Assembly (NCBI GenBank): GCA_018402155.1 | Contig: JAGYJG010000001.1 | Span: forward strand, 818,198 to 882,197 | From: Bacteroidia bacterium | Lineage (GTDB): Bacteria; Bacteroidota; Bacteroidia; NS11-12g; UBA9320 | Length of the DNA stretch: 64,000 bases | Direction: 5' to 3' | Made by a program: the position numbers and the translations under genes | Notes under the pieces: model-generated | What the model saw: only the letters and a program-made list of their open reading frames with translations | Told to the model about the DNA's origin: nothing | The model's database searches: none | Shown here: piece by piece, positions 36,566-45,702 of the stretch | How positions within the stretch are numbered: position 1 is the first letter of the stretch | Layout: every line of letters begins with the position of its first letter

Positions 36566-37942
36566 CTATTTTATTTCTATAATTTCAATGTTCTTGGTAG
36601 ATAGCTGTATTTCAAGTAATTGAGAAAGTTTATTTGCTTGTCTTTTCTTTTCGCTAGCGTCTAGATTTTTATCCCACTTCACTAATGCAGTGGTTATCGT
36701 ATCCTTTTTACTACCTCTATCATTGTATACCAAATTGTCTACTGCTATACGTTGCAAATCGTATTGACTTTTGGCAAGTGTTGCAATTTTATCAATCTCA
36801 TATGTTGTTATACTGAGTCTTTTTACTTCACTTTTTAATAAGGCAATCTCGTCATCTTTGTTTTGTATTTTCTGCTCTGTATTTTGGTACAACTCTTTTA
36901 TAATATCGGTACGAAGCGCGTCTAATCTTTGTTCTTTGAACCCAATGGGTTGTGGTTGGATAATTTTGAGGGTTCCAATCACACTATATTTTTCTAGCCG
37001 ACGCTGCAAAGCGAGTATACTGTCTGTCTCGATATAATTTCCACTCACATTTACCATAAGGGTTATTTTATCGTCGATGTTGAGAAGTTTGTAGTTATTT
37101 ACGTGCACACCGGGCTGAGTTTCGACTTCGTTCTTTATGTAATTTTCTATTCTGTCATTATTTAAGTTTTCCTGCAATAAATTGTAGTAAAAATAAATAC
37201 TAGGACCAATTATCAGAGCGACTACCATAAATATTCCTGCTTTCACTTGTCGTTTTTTAGCATTATCTACAAACGAAAATTTAGGATAACGCAGGTATAT
37301 GACAACGATAAGTGAGGCGAGACTTATCATGATTGAATTCATAAGAAACAAATAGAACGCTCCAGCAAAATAGTCCCAATTGCCTATTGCAAGACCAAAA
37401 CCTGCTGTGCAAAGCGGTGGCATAAGTGCTGTGGCAATAGCTACACCAGGTATAGTATTGGAGCTTAGTGATCTAGCTGCAGCCAATATGCCTGCGATGC
37501 CTCCAAAAAATGCCACAAATAAATCAAGTAAGGTTGGACGGGTGCGAGATAGCAACTCAGGTACTTCCTCTGTAGGTGTGATTTTAAAAAAGACAAACGC
37601 GGTAGCTATACTAATTGCAGCAGCAAGTGCAATATTTTTTAGTGATTTACCTATTAGCACTCTGTCATAAATACCGATACCTAGACCAAGGCCAACAATC
37701 GGTCCCATCAGTGGAGATATTAGCATCGCTCCTATGACTACTGCCGTACTATTCATATTTAGTCCTAGTGAAGCTATAAGTATGGAGCAGATTAATATCC
37801 AAATGTTAAATCCACGAAACGAAACACCCTCTTTTATATCGGTAATGGATTGTTTATAATTGACATCTGCTAACGAAAATACACTAGCAAAATAGTTGAT
37901 AATTCGATTAATAACTATTTTAGAAAGTTTTTCTTCAGACAT
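36566..37942 (-). CDS. DUF389 (TIGR00341-type) membrane protein
   Basis: A 458-residue protein. The N-terminal half (about 45-250) is an integral membrane DUF389 domain with six or more helices, including the family motif MNSTAVVIGAMLISPLMGPIVGLGLGIG and ARSLSSNTIPGVAIATALMPPLCTAGFGLA. The C-terminal half is soluble, with a coiled coil around 340-380. Function unknown; possibly a transporter or stress-related channel. It lies 42 bases after queG on the same strand. Confidence 0.87.
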   Translation of the reverse strand: MSEEKLSKIVINRIINYFASVFSLADVNYKQSITDIKEGVSFRGFNIWILICSILIASLGLNMNSTAVVIGAMLISPLMGPIVGLGLGIGIYDRVLIGKSLKNIALAAAISIATAFVFFKITPTEEVPELLSRTRPTLLDLFVAFFGGIAGILAAARSLSSNTIPGVAIATALMPPLCTAGFGLAIGNWDYFAGAFYLFLMNSIMISLASLIVVIYLRYPKFSFVDNAKKRQVKAGIFMVVALIIGPSIYFYYNLLQENLNNDRIENYIKNEVETQPGVHVNNYKLLNIDDKITLMVNVSGNYIETDSILALQRRLEKYSVIGTLKIIQPQPIGFKEQRLDALRTDIIKELYQNTEQKIQNKDDEIALLKSEVKRLSITTYEIDKIATLAKSQYDLQRIAVDNLVYNDRGSKKDTITTALVKWDKNLDASEKKRQANKLSQLLEIQLSTKNIEIIEIK

Positions 37943-37984
37943 ATCACGAGGCCAAATTATACATGCAAATAAAGTTATTTTACT

Positions 37985-38917
37985 TTATATCTTTTTCTTT
38001 GTTACAAATGCAATATTCTCTTTTAGTTTCATAAGTCCGGCACGCTTTACAGCAGATTTCTTAAAAAGGTCTTTAAAAATGTCTTGGGTCAGTTCTTCCC
38101 AATCGGAATCTTGTATTTGCGCAAGTAGCGGATGTGGACTAAATTTATTCTCTGAGTGAGGGACAGCAAACCGATTCCAAGGGCACACATCCTGACAAAT
38201 GTCGCAACCAAAAACCCAGCCCTTCATTTGATTTTCAAAATATGAAGGGATTTGTTCTTTAAGCTCTATTGTGAGATAAGAAATACATTTGGTACTATCA
38301 ACCACTTTATCTGCAACTATGGCATTTGTGGGGCAAGCATCTATACAGGCAGTGCACGTGCCGCAATGATCTGTAGTAGGACCGTCAGCCTCTAGCTCAA
38401 GATCTAAAATTAGTTCAGCAATGAAATAAAAACTGCCTCTCTGCTTGTTTATCAATAGACTATGTTTTCCTATCCAGCCTAGTCCTGCTTTTGCAGCCCA
38501 AGCTCGGTCAAGTACTGGAGCAGAATCTACAAATATACGTCCGTCTACTTGTCCTATCTCTTCTGCTATTCGTATCATATATGTCTTAAGTTTGTCCTTT
38601 ATTACAAAATGATAATCATCACCGTAGGCATACTTCGAAATATTTACAGATCCAGTTTCAATGGTTTCTGCAGGTGAGTAATTATACAAAAGGGACACCA
38701 CAGATTTAGCACCTGGAACTAGTTTTGTTGGATCTATACGTTTATCGAAATGGTTTTCCATCCAACTCATTTTGCCGTGGTAACCATTTCTGAGCCAATT
38801 CTCAAGGTTTCCAGCTTCTCTATCTAGCTGAGTTGCTGTGCTGATACCGCAATAGTCAAATCCTAGCTCAGTAGCTATTTTTTTTATATAATTTGTATGT
38901 TTAATCGTCTGTTTCAC
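37985..38917 (-). CDS. queG: epoxyqueuosine reductase
   Basis: Cobalamin- and iron-sulfur-dependent enzyme for the last step of queuosine tRNA modification. The 310 residues include two ferredoxin-type 4Fe-4S clusters: [15 protein letters not shown] and [11 protein letters not shown]. The N-terminal DFDYCGIS-type start and the [20 protein letters not shown] block are family signatures. No other queuosine gene lies in the window. It starts 12 bases after ruvB and is co-directional with it. Confidence 0.95.
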   Translation of the reverse strand: MKQTIKHTNYIKKIATELGFDYCGISTATQLDREAGNLENWLRNGYHGKMSWMENHFDKRIDPTKLVPGAKSVVSLLYNYSPAETIETGSVNISKYAYGDDYHFVIKDKLKTYMIRIAEEIGQVDGRIFVDSAPVLDRAWAAKAGLGWIGKHSLLINKQRGSFYFIAELILDLELEADGPTTDHCGTCTACIDACPTNAIVADKVVDSTKCISYLTIELKEQIPSYFENQMKGWVFGCDICQDVCPWNRFAVPHSENKFSPHPLLAQIQDSDWEELTQDIFKDLFKKSAVKRAGLMKLKENIAFVTKKKI

Positions 38918-38929
38918 AACGAATACGGC

Positions 38930-39958
38930 TTAAAACAAGCTCGGTCCATTACCTTGCTTAGGTACTTTTCCTAAGTGCTTGTAGGCTAAATCAGTAGCTT
39001 CTCTCCCACGCGCTGTTCGCTGCAAGAATCCTTCCTTTATCAAAAAAGGCTCATACACTTCTTCTATAGTGCCAGCCTCTTCACTAACAGCAGTAGCTAT
39101 GGTATTTATGCCTACTGGTCCACCTTTAAATTTATCAATGATAGCCAAAAGTATACGATTATCCATTTCGTCAAGCCCGCGTGCATCGACATTTAGAGCG
39201 TCTAGGGCTATTTTAGCTATTTCAAGCGAAATTGTCCCATCCCCTTTTATTTGTGCAAAATCTCGTGTTCTTCTAAGAAGTGCATTGGCAATACGAGGGG
39301 TACCTCTGCTTCTGCCGGCTATCTCAAACGCGGCTTTGTGATCTATCGGCATTTTGAGTATCCCACTACTTCGTTCTACAATGCTGGCTAGTAAGTCTGT
39401 GTCGTAATACTGCAATCGGCAAGTTATACCAAATCGGGCACGCAAAGGCGAGGTTAGAAGACCACTTCTGGTAGTAGCACCTATTAATGTAAATGGACTT
39501 ATCCCGATTTGTACACTACGGGCGTTTGGCCCAGTATCTAACACAATATCTATTTTATAATCCTCCATAGCCGAGTACAGATACTCCTCTATTACAGGGC
39601 TTAGTCGATGTATTTCGTCTATAAAAAGCACATCCCCTTCGTTCAGATTGGTGAGTAATCCTGCAAGGTCTCCTGGCTTTTCTAGTACAGGACCGCTTGT
39701 TATTTTTATACTGCTTTGTAACTCTTGTGCTATAATATTGGCCAAGGTTGTTTTGCCCAATCCTGGAGGCCCGTGTAATAAGACATGATCGAGCGCTTCT
39801 GCGCGTCGATTAGCCGCTTCTACAAATATTTTTAGGTTATCCAGTATTCTATCTTGCCCCTCAAAATCGTCAAAAGAAATAGGGCGAAGTGCTTTTTCTA
39901 TCTCATTTTCTTGGTCAGAAAAGCTATTATTAGTACCACCTAGTAATTCATTGCTCAC
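38930..39958 (-). CDS. ruvB: Holliday junction branch migration ATPase RuvB
   Basis: AAA+ motor that drives branch migration with RuvA. Walker [10 protein letters not shown] is near residue 63, Walker B LFIDEIHR follows, then the RuvB-specific [18 protein letters not shown] and a C-terminal winged-helix DNA-binding domain ([13 protein letters not shown]). I place the start at the GTG at 39958. The TTG one codon upstream lies 1 base from a TACTTTCG element and could not be on a transcript made from it. queG follows after 12 bases. Confidence 0.95.
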   Translation of the reverse strand: MSNELLGGTNNSFSDQENEIEKALRPISFDDFEGQDRILDNLKIFVEAANRRAEALDHVLLHGPPGLGKTTLANIIAQELQSSIKITSGPVLEKPGDLAGLLTNLNEGDVLFIDEIHRLSPVIEEYLYSAMEDYKIDIVLDTGPNARSVQIGISPFTLIGATTRSGLLTSPLRARFGITCRLQYYDTDLLASIVERSSGILKMPIDHKAAFEIAGRSRGTPRIANALLRRTRDFAQIKGDGTISLEIAKIALDALNVDARGLDEMDNRILLAIIDKFKGGPVGINTIATAVSEEAGTIEEVYEPFLIKEGFLQRTARGREATDLAYKHLGKVPKQGNGPSLF

Positions 39959-39962
39959 CAAG

Positions 39963-39970
39963 CGAAAGTA
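39963..39970 (-). promoter_or_regulatory. -7 element 4 bases before ruvB GTG
   Basis: Minus-strand TACTTTCG (TAnnTTCG) with a TTG 22 bases further upstream (39993-39995 on the plus strand reads CAA). The GTG start lies 4 bases downstream of the element. Confidence 0.42.
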
Positions 39971-40065
39971 TGTATACTTATTGAAAGATGGGCAACGTTT
40001 TTTATGAACATTTCATCTAAAGAGTGTAATTGCTAAACATTCAGTGATTTCCTTTGAACTTTATT

Positions 40066-41166
40066 ATGCAAAAGCAACTTGTTTTCTTTCTTTTTTTTAT
40101 TTCTTTCTTTGGGTGGAGTCAAGCCCAAGTATCAGTCAATGATCTAGTTTTTGACAAAATTACTCATAATTTCGGGACTGTTTTTTCCAATGAAACAGCT
40201 CTATCAGCAAAGTATACGTTTACTAATACCAGCACCAACATATTATATGTAAATGATGTAGATGCCTCTTGTGGATGCACAAATCCACGGGTCACCAAAG
40301 ACACAGTATATCCAGGTGAATCAGCATCCATTTTAGCGGAATTTAATCCTACAGGTTTTTTTGGGCACGTGACTAAGCACGTCTACTTGCGAGGAAATTT
40401 TACTGATGCCTATCAAGTTGAATTAGAATTTGTTGCTGACGTACAATCTGAATACAATGCGAGCAAAGACCAACCCTATTACAAGGGACAATTCGGCTAT
40501 TTGGTCCTAGAAAAAACTGATTTTAGTTGGGGTAACATATTGAGCAATAGTCAGTTTACAGATACTCTTAAACTTATAAATGACGGATACCACGATATTA
40601 CTATATCTAAAATGGTAAATACACCTCAGTTTGCTACCATACGTAATTTACCCTTAACCCTTGCTCCCAATACAAAGAGCTATTTACTGCTTGATGTAGA
40701 TCTTACTAAAATAGATACAGTTGGTTCAGTATACAGTTTTATTCAATTTGCCACAAACGATCGATTTTTCCCACAAAAAGAAATCAGCTACAGCTTTAAT
40801 GCAGTAATTGACTATACAAAAATGAAAAAAAGACACGTACGTAAAGCTCCACATATATTTCTGAGTACCAATGCAATAGAAATGGGTAAAATGTATAGTG
40901 GCACTATTCGTACCAAAAAAGTGACTATCTCTAATAATGGAAAATCTGATTTAAAACTGCAGCGTATTGATTCAGATTGCACTTGCGCATTGCTAGAGCC
41001 TAGAAAACGAATATTAAAACCCGGTGAATCTGTGGAAGTAGAGGTGAAATACGACTCTATCCATAAAAAAGGCGTTCAAGTAAAAAGAATAAACATTTAT
41101 ACCAATGATCCTATCAATCCACTGATAACTATTTTTGTTCACGCTACTGTCAAATCAAAAGGATGA
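40066..41166 (+). CDS. exported DUF1573 protein
   Basis: About 366 residues with a signal peptide (MQKQLVFFLFFISFFGWSQA). It contains at least two immunoglobulin-like DUF1573/ASH-type domains: the N-terminal one has FGTVFSNETALSAKYTFTN and ASCGCTNP, the C-terminal one MGKMYSGTIRTKKVTISNNG and DSDCTCALLEP; the middle part keeps the fold without the cysteine motif. Typical Bacteroidetes envelope protein of unknown function. The ATG at 40066 is chosen over an in-frame TTG at 40054, which would put charged-poor extra residues before the signal and overlap a TTCCTTTG -7-like element. Confidence 0.85.
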   Translation: MQKQLVFFLFFISFFGWSQAQVSVNDLVFDKITHNFGTVFSNETALSAKYTFTNTSTNILYVNDVDASCGCTNPRVTKDTVYPGESASILAEFNPTGFFGHVTKHVYLRGNFTDAYQVELEFVADVQSEYNASKDQPYYKGQFGYLVLEKTDFSWGNILSNSQFTDTLKLINDGYHDITISKMVNTPQFATIRNLPLTLAPNTKSYLLLDVDLTKIDTVGSVYSFIQFATNDRFFPQKEISYSFNAVIDYTKMKKRHVRKAPHIFLSTNAIEMGKMYSGTIRTKKVTISNNGKSDLKLQRIDSDCTCALLEPRKRILKPGESVEVEVKYDSIHKKGVQVKRINIYTNDPINPLITIFVHATVKSKG

Positions 41167-41195
41167 AGCTTGTTTGGCAGTGTTTTTGAAAGGTA

Positions 41196-42629
41196 ATGTA
41201 TATGAAAATTAGACACATATTAGTACTCGTATTTTTTACTCTATTGGCTTCTATTACAGGAGCGTATGTTTTTAAAACTTTTTTTAATAATGGTTCGGTG
41301 GTTTATGTGCAGGCTGACAAAACGACGCCTTATAGTAATGTAAACTCAACAGATGTTTCGAACTTAGAGACAGGCTTTATCACCGCTTCACAAAATAGTA
41401 CAGCAAGTGTAGTATTTATCAAAACAGAATCCCAACGTTATCAACGTACATCGTTTTGGGGTTTTGATTTTGACCCCTTTGGTAGAATAGGAAAAGTAGC
41501 TAGTACAGGCTCAGGTGTTATTGTTAGTAAAGATGGATATATCATCACTAACGAACACGTCATTAAAAGTGCAGATAAAATAGAAGTTGTGCTTAGTGAC
41601 AGTAAAAAAACTCTGCAAGCTACTTTAGTAGGCTCAGATCCTAGTAGTGATTTAGCGTTGCTCAAAGTTGAGAGTAGTGCGCTGACTCCTATAATTTTCA
41701 CAAATAGCGACGAAGTGCAAATAGGTCAATGGGTTCTAGCCGTTGGAAACCCGTTTAATCTTAATAGTACTGTAACAGCTGGTATTGTGTCTGCCAAAGG
41801 TCGGAATATAAATATCGTCAACAATCAATTTCCAATAGAATCTTTTATACAAACAGATGCTGCGATAAATCCCGGAAACTCTGGAGGCGCATTGGTAGAT
41901 CTAAAAGGAAACCTGGTAGGAGTAAATACAGCAATAGCAAGCAAGACGGGCAGTTATGTAGGATATGGATTTGCAATACCAAGCAATATAGTGGCTAAAA
42001 CTATAGAAGACCTGAAAGACTATGGCGAGGTACAACGTGGATTTTTGGGTGTAGATGTGGTCGATATAGATGGCGATATCAGCGAAAAGCTAGGAGTTAC
42101 TAAAGGTGTACTTGTAAAACGTGTAAATGGATTGAATGATGAGGCGGGTAAAAAAATAGAGGCGGGTGATGTGATAACAGAAATTGATGGGAAATCCATT
42201 GATAGTAAATCTACATTTGACGAGCGACTAGCATACTTACGCCCAGGTGACATAGCTAAACTGAGTATAGTACGAAGTAAAAATAACAAAGACTACACTG
42301 TAACACTAGTAAATAAAGAAGGTACAACTAAATTACTCAAAAAAGAAAGCCAAGTAAGTGAATTGCTGGGTGCTGAGTTTGAAAAACTCTCAAAACTAGA
42401 GCGACAAACATACCGCATAGACGCCGGTATTAAGGTTACGAATATAACCAATGGAAAAATTCGTCAGATGAGTATTGGTGAAGGATTTATTTTTGTGAAA
42501 GTCAACAACGTATCGTTTGAATCTGTTGCTGAATTAATTCACTATTTGGAGACTTATCGTGGGCAAATACGTATAGAAGGAGTGAATTCTGGAGGCTCCA
42601 GCCAGTACTTAAGTTTCACTTTTAGGTAA
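41196..42629 (+). CDS. HtrA/DegP-family serine protease
   Basis: A 477-residue periplasmic or membrane-anchored protease-chaperone for misfolded envelope proteins. An N-terminal membrane anchor (about 6-27) precedes the trypsin-like domain with triad H121 (TNEHV), D152 (SSDLALLK) and S229 (GNSGG). Two PDZ domains follow (about 278-370 and 385-477); the second is degenerate. An AAAGG sequence at 41189-41193 is 2 bases before the first ATG but 8 before the ATG at 41202, so the true start may be two codons later. The gene name (degP or degQ) cannot be decided. Confidence 0.93.
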   Translation: MYMKIRHILVLVFFTLLASITGAYVFKTFFNNGSVVYVQADKTTPYSNVNSTDVSNLETGFITASQNSTASVVFIKTESQRYQRTSFWGFDFDPFGRIGKVASTGSGVIVSKDGYIITNEHVIKSADKIEVVLSDSKKTLQATLVGSDPSSDLALLKVESSALTPIIFTNSDEVQIGQWVLAVGNPFNLNSTVTAGIVSAKGRNINIVNNQFPIESFIQTDAAINPGNSGGALVDLKGNLVGVNTAIASKTGSYVGYGFAIPSNIVAKTIEDLKDYGEVQRGFLGVDVVDIDGDISEKLGVTKGVLVKRVNGLNDEAGKKIEAGDVITEIDGKSIDSKSTFDERLAYLRPGDIAKLSIVRSKNNKDYTVTLVNKEGTTKLLKKESQVSELLGAEFEKLSKLERQTYRIDAGIKVTNITNGKIRQMSIGEGFIFVKVNNVSFESVAELIHYLETYRGQIRIEGVNSGGSSQYLSFTFR

Positions 42630-42742
42630 CCACTTAACTGTGGGAATATGATCGCTCAAAAAAAATTAGGATCTATATTTAGTACCTCGTGTGACTTTAG
42701 CTACCTACAATGAAAATATACAGCCGTATATTTGAAGGAGGA

Positions 42743-43687
42743 ATGAAAGTTAAGGCACATATAATTTTAGGGGTATTTGTATGGATTATATTTTTTTCAG
42801 CGTGCAACGAGTCCATAAAAGAAGCTACATACAGCCAAGAATATTACGCAGAGGGTTTATCTTTATTAGAATCCAATTGCTTTACTTGTCACAGTCCAAA
42901 AGGAAATGAATCAGATCAGGTGGCACCGTCAATGTCAGCCCTAAAAAAACAATACCTTAGAGAAAATACTACCCAAGAGGAGTTCACACGACATTTGAGC
43001 ACTTTCTTAACTGACCCAAGTGTAGAAAAGAGTAAAATGCTTACAGCTATAAAACAATTTGGGTTAATGCCCAAAATCGATTTGTCAGAAACACAAATTA
43101 CCCAAATAGCAACCTATATCTATAATACACCGCTCGAACATTCAGATTGGTTTATAAAGCATTATGGAGAAAAACAAGAAAATAACAAAGATAGCAATAC
43201 TGATGTGCAGACGCAAATAGAACGGGCACAGCACTATGCATTGGCTACTAAATCTATTTTGGGTAAAAATCTTCTTGATGCCATCAACGCCTACGGAACT
43301 GCAGGAGCTGTTTCCTTTTGCAATACCCAAGCACTAGCCTTAACAGATAGTATGTCAACCCAATTGGATGTGCGTATACGCAGAGTAACTGACAAACCTA
43401 GAAATCCTAAAAATCAAGCTACTACATATTTTTTACATGAAATAAATGCATATAAAAATCAGCTTTCTGAAGGCAAAAAATTGGAGGCCAATAGCATAAA
43501 TATAGGAGGGAAAAATATATATTGTATACCTATAGTGACCAATGCCATGTGTCTAAAGTGCCACGGGAGTTCAGAAATTGACACTCAGACCCGTCAAAAG
43601 CTAATCGCACTATACCCTTTTGACAAGGGAACCGGATACGCTAAAAACGAATTGCGAGGTATTTGGGTAATAGAAGGATTGGAGTAA
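42743..43687 (+). CDS. dihaem c-type cytochrome lipoprotein with DUF3365 domain
   Basis: About 314 residues. Starting at 42743 gives MKVKAHIILGVFVWIIFFSAC, a good lipoprotein signal with C21; an ATG at 42710 would add 11 residues. Residues about 30-130 form a cytochrome c-like domain with C46-x-x-C49-H50 and a distal methionine candidate (GLMPKI). The C-terminal half is a DUF3365/Tll0287-type haem domain with C270-x-x-C273-H274. Likely an outer- or periplasm-facing redox or sensing protein. Fusion of the two haem modules in one chain is notable. GGAGG lies only 1 base before the chosen ATG. Confidence 0.82.
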   Translation: MKVKAHIILGVFVWIIFFSACNESIKEATYSQEYYAEGLSLLESNCFTCHSPKGNESDQVAPSMSALKKQYLRENTTQEEFTRHLSTFLTDPSVEKSKMLTAIKQFGLMPKIDLSETQITQIATYIYNTPLEHSDWFIKHYGEKQENNKDSNTDVQTQIERAQHYALATKSILGKNLLDAINAYGTAGAVSFCNTQALALTDSMSTQLDVRIRRVTDKPRNPKNQATTYFLHEINAYKNQLSEGKKLEANSINIGGKNIYCIPIVTNAMCLKCHGSSEIDTQTRQKLIALYPFDKGTGYAKNELRGIWVIEGLE

Positions 43688-43916
43688 AACAACTAGATGT
43701 TTTTTCGTGGAAAAAGTCGGAATAGACATAATTTAGTCTTCAAAGAACTATAGATGAAAAGGCTAGCAAATATGCATTAGATAAACTGTATAGTAATCCT
43801 ACTAAGATTGAAGAGGCATACTTTTAAAGTATAATGGACAAGCTCTCCTTTTAACTAGGTTTATCTCAACTATTTTTAAGACTTTTTGCAAATAATTTCG
43901 CAGCAGCTGTAAATGA
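43688..43916. other. non-coding stretch with a possible decayed coding fragment
   Basis: Between the cytochrome gene and the tRNA-Arg terminator. Frame 43732-43827 reads an open stretch of 31 codons ending ...KYALDKLYSNPTKIEEAYF-stop without a start codon, which looks protein-like in composition and could be the tail of a lost gene. No homologue is recognised. Confidence 0.25.
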
Positions 43917-43947
43917 AAAATGCCCTTCGCTAAGCGAAAGGCATTTT
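43917..43947 (-). terminator. terminator of tRNA-Arg
   Basis: AAAATGCC pairs with GGCATTTT (8 bp); after one mismatch TTCGC pairs with GCGAA across a 3-base loop. On the minus strand it lies 7 bases beyond the tRNA and ends in GGGCATTTTTC, with a T-run formed by the stem end. Confidence 0.7.
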
Positions 43948-43954
43948 ATCAAAG

Positions 43955-44028
43955 TGACCTCGTCAGGATTCAAACCTGAGACCTCTTGAGCCGTAATCAA
44001 GTGCTCTATTCAGCTGAGCTACGAAGCC
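43955..44028 (-). tRNA. tRNA-Arg(ACG)
   Basis: On the minus strand a full 74-base cloverleaf folds: acceptor GGCTTCG with CGAGGTC (two G-U pairs), D-stem GCTC/GAGC, anticodon stem CTTGA/TCAAG with loop TTACGGC, and T-stem TCAGG/CCTGA with loop TTTGAAT. The anticodon ACG (plus-strand 43992-43994) reads CGN arginine codons after A34-to-inosine editing. CCA is not encoded, so it is added post-transcriptionally. A TATATTTG promoter element lies 19 bases upstream and a terminator just downstream. Confidence 0.96.
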
Positions 44029-44047
44029 ATTTTCCTATTTAGGACTG

Positions 44048-44055
44048 CAAATATA
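44048..44055 (-). promoter_or_regulatory. -7 element of tRNA-Arg
   Basis: Minus-strand TATATTTG, a perfect TAnnTTTG, 19 bases before the tRNA 5' end; a TTTG lies 16 bases further upstream (plus-strand CAAA at 44072-44075). Confidence 0.5.
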
Positions 44056-44136
44056 ATGTTATCTGGAAAACCAAAGGATAAAAAATAACAATACTTTAAG
44101 TATTCAAAATCATTTTTAAAAGGTTGGATGCATCTG

Positions 44137-44167
44137 TCTGCATATAAAAACAATACCGCTATATTCG
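44137..44167 (+). promoter_or_regulatory. promoter of the Ppx/GppA gene
   Basis: TCTG (44137-44140), a 19-base spacer, then TATATTCG (44160-44167), one-base variants of both consensus boxes. The TTG start codon is 9 bases downstream. Confidence 0.42.
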
Positions 44168-44176
44168 TAGTCTGTT

Positions 44177-45076
44177 TTGAAGTTATTTAAATTCGCATCC
44201 ATAGACGTAGGTTCCAATGCTGTTAGATTGTTATTTACCAATGTGTTTGAGACACCAGAAGGGCCTATATTTAGAAAATTATCATTAATAAGAGTACCAA
44301 TTCGACTTGGTGAAGATGCATTTATACTCGGTAAGATTGGTGATGAAAAGTCAGATCAACTTATAAAAACGATGCGTTCGTTTAGACATTTAATGAATGT
44401 TCATCAGGCTTTAGATTACCGTGCATACGCTACTAGTGCAATGAGAGAAGCTAGCAATAGTCATTTTTTAATAGAGGAAATAAAACGCTACGCCGATATT
44501 GATTTAGAGATAATTGATGGAGAAAAAGAAGCTGAAACTATTGCATTTGAGAACCTACCATTATTTATGCCACATATGGCAAGAGCTGTATTTATTGATG
44601 TTGGAGGTGGCAGCACGGAGCTAACATATCTTAAAAACAACAAAAAGATTGACTCAATTTCACTTAAAATAGGAACTGTTAGATTGCTGCATAATACGGT
44701 ATTACATTCACTTTGGGATGATATGAAACAGTGGTTTGATAAGCACAATTTACTCTATTCCAAAACACCTATCATCGGCACTGGAGGCAATATCAATAAA
44801 ATCCTAAAAGTTCTTCGCAAGCAACAAAACGATTACTTCATTCATACAGCAGATTTGAGTAATTTCAAAAATGAACTTGAGTCTGTCGGCTATGAAGAAC
44901 GAATCAGTAGATTTGTACTAAACCCAGATCGAGCAGATGTTATTGTTCCTGCATCTCGCATATTTTTGCAAGCTGCTGATTGGCTAGGCGCAGAGCAAAT
45001 ATACATTCCAAAAGTAGGTCTTTCAGACGGAATAACACGAGCGTTATATTTAAAATATAAGGCATCTTCTAACTAG
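44177..45076 (+). CDS. Ppx/GppA-type exopolyphosphatase or pppGpp phosphohydrolase
   Basis: A 299-residue member of the ASKHA phosphatase family acting on polyphosphate or guanosine pentaphosphate. The phosphate-1 loop is FASIDVGSNAVRLLF (about 6-20) and phosphate-2 FIDVGGGSTELTY (about 138-150). It carries only the two N-terminal ribonuclease-H-fold domains, without the C-terminal HD-like domain of long Ppx. The TTG start is required because the family N-terminus begins exactly there. The choice between Ppx and GppA activity cannot be made from sequence. Confidence 0.9.
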   Translation: MKLFKFASIDVGSNAVRLLFTNVFETPEGPIFRKLSLIRVPIRLGEDAFILGKIGDEKSDQLIKTMRSFRHLMNVHQALDYRAYATSAMREASNSHFLIEEIKRYADIDLEIIDGEKEAETIAFENLPLFMPHMARAVFIDVGGGSTELTYLKNNKKIDSISLKIGTVRLLHNTVLHSLWDDMKQWFDKHNLLYSKTPIIGTGGNINKILKVLRKQQNDYFIHTADLSNFKNELESVGYEERISRFVLNPDRADVIVPASRIFLQAADWLGAEQIYIPKVGLSDGITRALYLKYKASSN

Positions 45077-45081
45077 TACCT

Positions 45082-45501
45082 TTACTTAAGCCTATTTTCA
45101 AAATCATCGTGTTTCTTTAAGAATGTAGGAGCCATCGATAATACGGTTCGCTCGGTAAACAATAAAATACGTAAAATACTTTTTTTAAGCTTTCTGATAA
45201 AAAATAGCGGCAGCTGCCTGGCTACACGCGCAACTTTAGTAGCTCCGCGAGAAGATTTTTCAGATGTGCCGTCTTTCTTACTACTAACCTTAGGTCTTTC
45301 CTCACTAGGTAGTTTTAAGTCCTTATAATCCTCAATTTTAGCTTCCAGCATAAAAAGATGAAAAGCTCTTTTAAGTTTATTGAGCTGTAATTTCCATTCC
45401 AATTGATTTCGATTCCCACCTTTTAGCCATTCCGCAATTTTACTTAAAGTAGCTACCACTTCGTACATAAAGTACTGCTCTACACTTGTTATTATTTCCA
45501 T
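45082..45501 (-). CDS. hypothetical protein with basic C-terminal half
   Basis: A 139-residue protein with no recognised family. Residues 1-60 look like two or three amphipathic helices (EIITSVEQYFMYEVVATLSKIAEWL, NQLEWKLQLNKLKRAFHLFMLEAK). A low-complexity K/S/E linker (about 65-90) follows, then a strongly basic, hydrophobic helix region (RVARQLPLFFIRKLKKSILRILLF) that could bind nucleic acid or membrane. It is divergent from the unknown gene at 45703 and shares with it the intergenic RCTTAAW array. A minus-strand TTG-N21-TAATTTTG promoter (45553-45584) precedes it. Confidence 0.6.
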   Translation of the reverse strand: MEIITSVEQYFMYEVVATLSKIAEWLKGGNRNQLEWKLQLNKLKRAFHLFMLEAKIEDYKDLKLPSEERPKVSSKKDGTSEKSSRGATKVARVARQLPLFFIRKLKKSILRILLFTERTVLSMAPTFLKKHDDFENRLK

Positions 45502-45552
45502 TTTACTTAATTATTATGTTATTAATGCTTAATATATAAATTATTTACACTG

Positions 45553-45585
45553 CAAAATTATTTTAATAATATATTGATTTACAAT
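45553..45585 (-). promoter_or_regulatory. promoter of the basic hypothetical gene
   Basis: On the minus strand ATTG, a 21-base spacer and TAATTTTG (plus-strand 45553-45560). The ATG is 51 bases downstream, and two RCTTAAW sites fall within this leader. Confidence 0.42.
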
Positions 45586-45685
45586 AATTTAAGTAAAAAA
45601 TAAATAGCTTAATGTTGCTTAATTGTAGTTAAATTAAGTAAACTTTAAAACTTAAAACAACTTAAATTTTAACTTAATTATTTAT

Positions 45686-45693
45686 TACATTTG
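45686..45693 (+). promoter_or_regulatory. -7 element of the unknown gene at 45703
   Basis: TACATTTG, a perfect TAnnTTTG. It overlaps an in-frame TTG (45691), which argues for the GTG at 45703, 9 bases downstream, as true start. Confidence 0.5.
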
Positions 45694-45702
45694 CAATCAA
45701 AA

